In this document: piece by piece, positions 6,448-6,791 of the stretch
Layout of the letters: each line of letters starts with the position of its first letter
Position numbering within the stretch: the stretch's first letter is position 1
Assembly: GCA_030632405.1 (NCBI GenBank)
Contig: DAOVUU010000133.1
Location: 1-6,791, forward strand
DNA: 6,791 nt
Direction: 5' to 3'
From: Desulfobulbaceae bacterium
Lineage (GTDB): Bacteria > Desulfobacterota > Desulfobulbia > Desulfobulbales > Desulfocapsaceae
Notes under the pieces: generated by a model
The model's input: only the letters and a program-made list of their open reading frames with translations
What the model was told of the DNA's origin: nothing
Databases searched by the model: none
Position numbers and translations under genes: made by a program

Positions 6448-6791
6448 ATGAATTTTGAAACAAAAGCTCTGCATGCAGGCCAGACAATCGATCAGCAAAC
6501 ACTGTCAAGAGCTGTCCCAATATATAGAACAACGGGTTATATGTTCAAAAACAGTGAACATGCGGCAAATCTTTTTGCTCTGAAAGAACTGGGCAATATC
6601 TACACCAGAATAGGCAACCCGACCCAGGATATTCTTGAACAGAGAATGGCACAACTGGAAGGCGGCGCAGCCGCCCTGGCTCTCTCATCAGGAACTTCTG
6701 CTATCTTTTATACCATCATCAATATCTGCCAGCAGGGCGATGAAGTCGTCTCGACGAACAATCTCTACGGGGGCACTTTTTCCCAGTTCAA
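6448..6791 (+). CDS. metY: O-acetylhomoserine sulfhydrylase, N-terminal part (3' end outside window)
   Basis: The enzyme is a PLP-dependent member of the Cys/Met metabolism family that forms homocysteine from O-acetylhomoserine and sulfide, the direct sulfhydrylation route to methionine. The 114 visible codons begin [10 protein letters not shown] and contain [10 protein letters not shown] (22-31), the MetY-typical [23 protein letters not shown] (37-59, with Y52 and R54 expected to contact PLP phosphate of the partner subunit), [16 protein letters not shown] (70-85) and NNLYGGTF (104-111, with the stacking Tyr at 107). The PLP lysine lies beyond the window. AGGAGA at 6438-6443 precedes the ATG by 4 nt. 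The [11 protein letters not shown] stretch argues for MetY over cystathionine gamma-synthase or lyase relatives. Located downstream of the TPR gene on the same strand, probably in one operon; no SAM riboswitch fits in the 38-nt gap. Confidence 0.92.
   Translation, partial: MNFETKALHAGQTIDQQTLSRAVPIYRTTGYMFKNSEHAANLFALKELGNIYTRIGNPTQDILEQRMAQLEGGAAALALSSGTSAIFYTIINICQQGDEVVSTNNLYGGTFSQF

Overview
The window looks like chromosomal DNA from an anaerobic, Gram-negative-like bacterium, most plausibly a Desulfobacterota (former Deltaproteobacteria) relative. The grounds are an oxygen-sensitive ferredoxin-linked 2-oxoacid oxidoreductase, a CBS-ACT protein of AcuB type, a single-TM TPR protein, moderate GC and strong Shine-Dalgarno sites. 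This is an inference from gene style, not a marker-based assignment. No phage, plasmid, IS, CRISPR, tRNA or rRNA sequence was seen.

Layout. (1) Positions 1-1774, minus strand: the first 591 codons of iorA, the alpha subunit of indolepyruvate:ferredoxin oxidoreductase, cut by the window edge inside its second 4Fe-4S cysteine motif. (2) 1775-2201: a divergent intergenic region with a good sigma70-type promoter pointing right (1983-2011) and an unusual block of nine exact heptads (2084-2146) that folds back on itself. (3) 2202-2882, plus: a 226-residue CBS-CBS-ACT protein. (4) 2883-2961: a convergent gap with a GC-rich hairpin (2887-2924) and a second heptad array (2927-2968) that runs over the stop codon of the next gene. 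(5) 2962-5469, minus: a complete glycogen/maltodextrin phosphorylase (835 aa). (6) 5470-5806: a second divergent intergenic region. (7) 5807-6409, plus: a membrane-anchored TPR protein. (8) 6448 to the end, plus: the first 114 codons of O-acetylhomoserine sulfhydrylase (metY).

How the genes relate. The iorA and CBS-ACT genes are divergent neighbours. ACT domains often bind amino acids and CBS pairs often bind adenine nucleotides, so a link between ligand sensing and aromatic amino acid fermentation is possible but unproven. glgP stands alone, with no other glycogen gene in view. The TPR gene and metY lie 38 nt apart on the same strand and are probably co-transcribed.

I see no complete new defence or mobile system here. 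The most unusual signals are the two heptad arrays of one sequence family (AGTT-type) that bracket the CBS-ACT gene, one of them inside its predicted leader RNA, and a two-codon Met-Trp-stop frame overlapping the GTG start of iorA.
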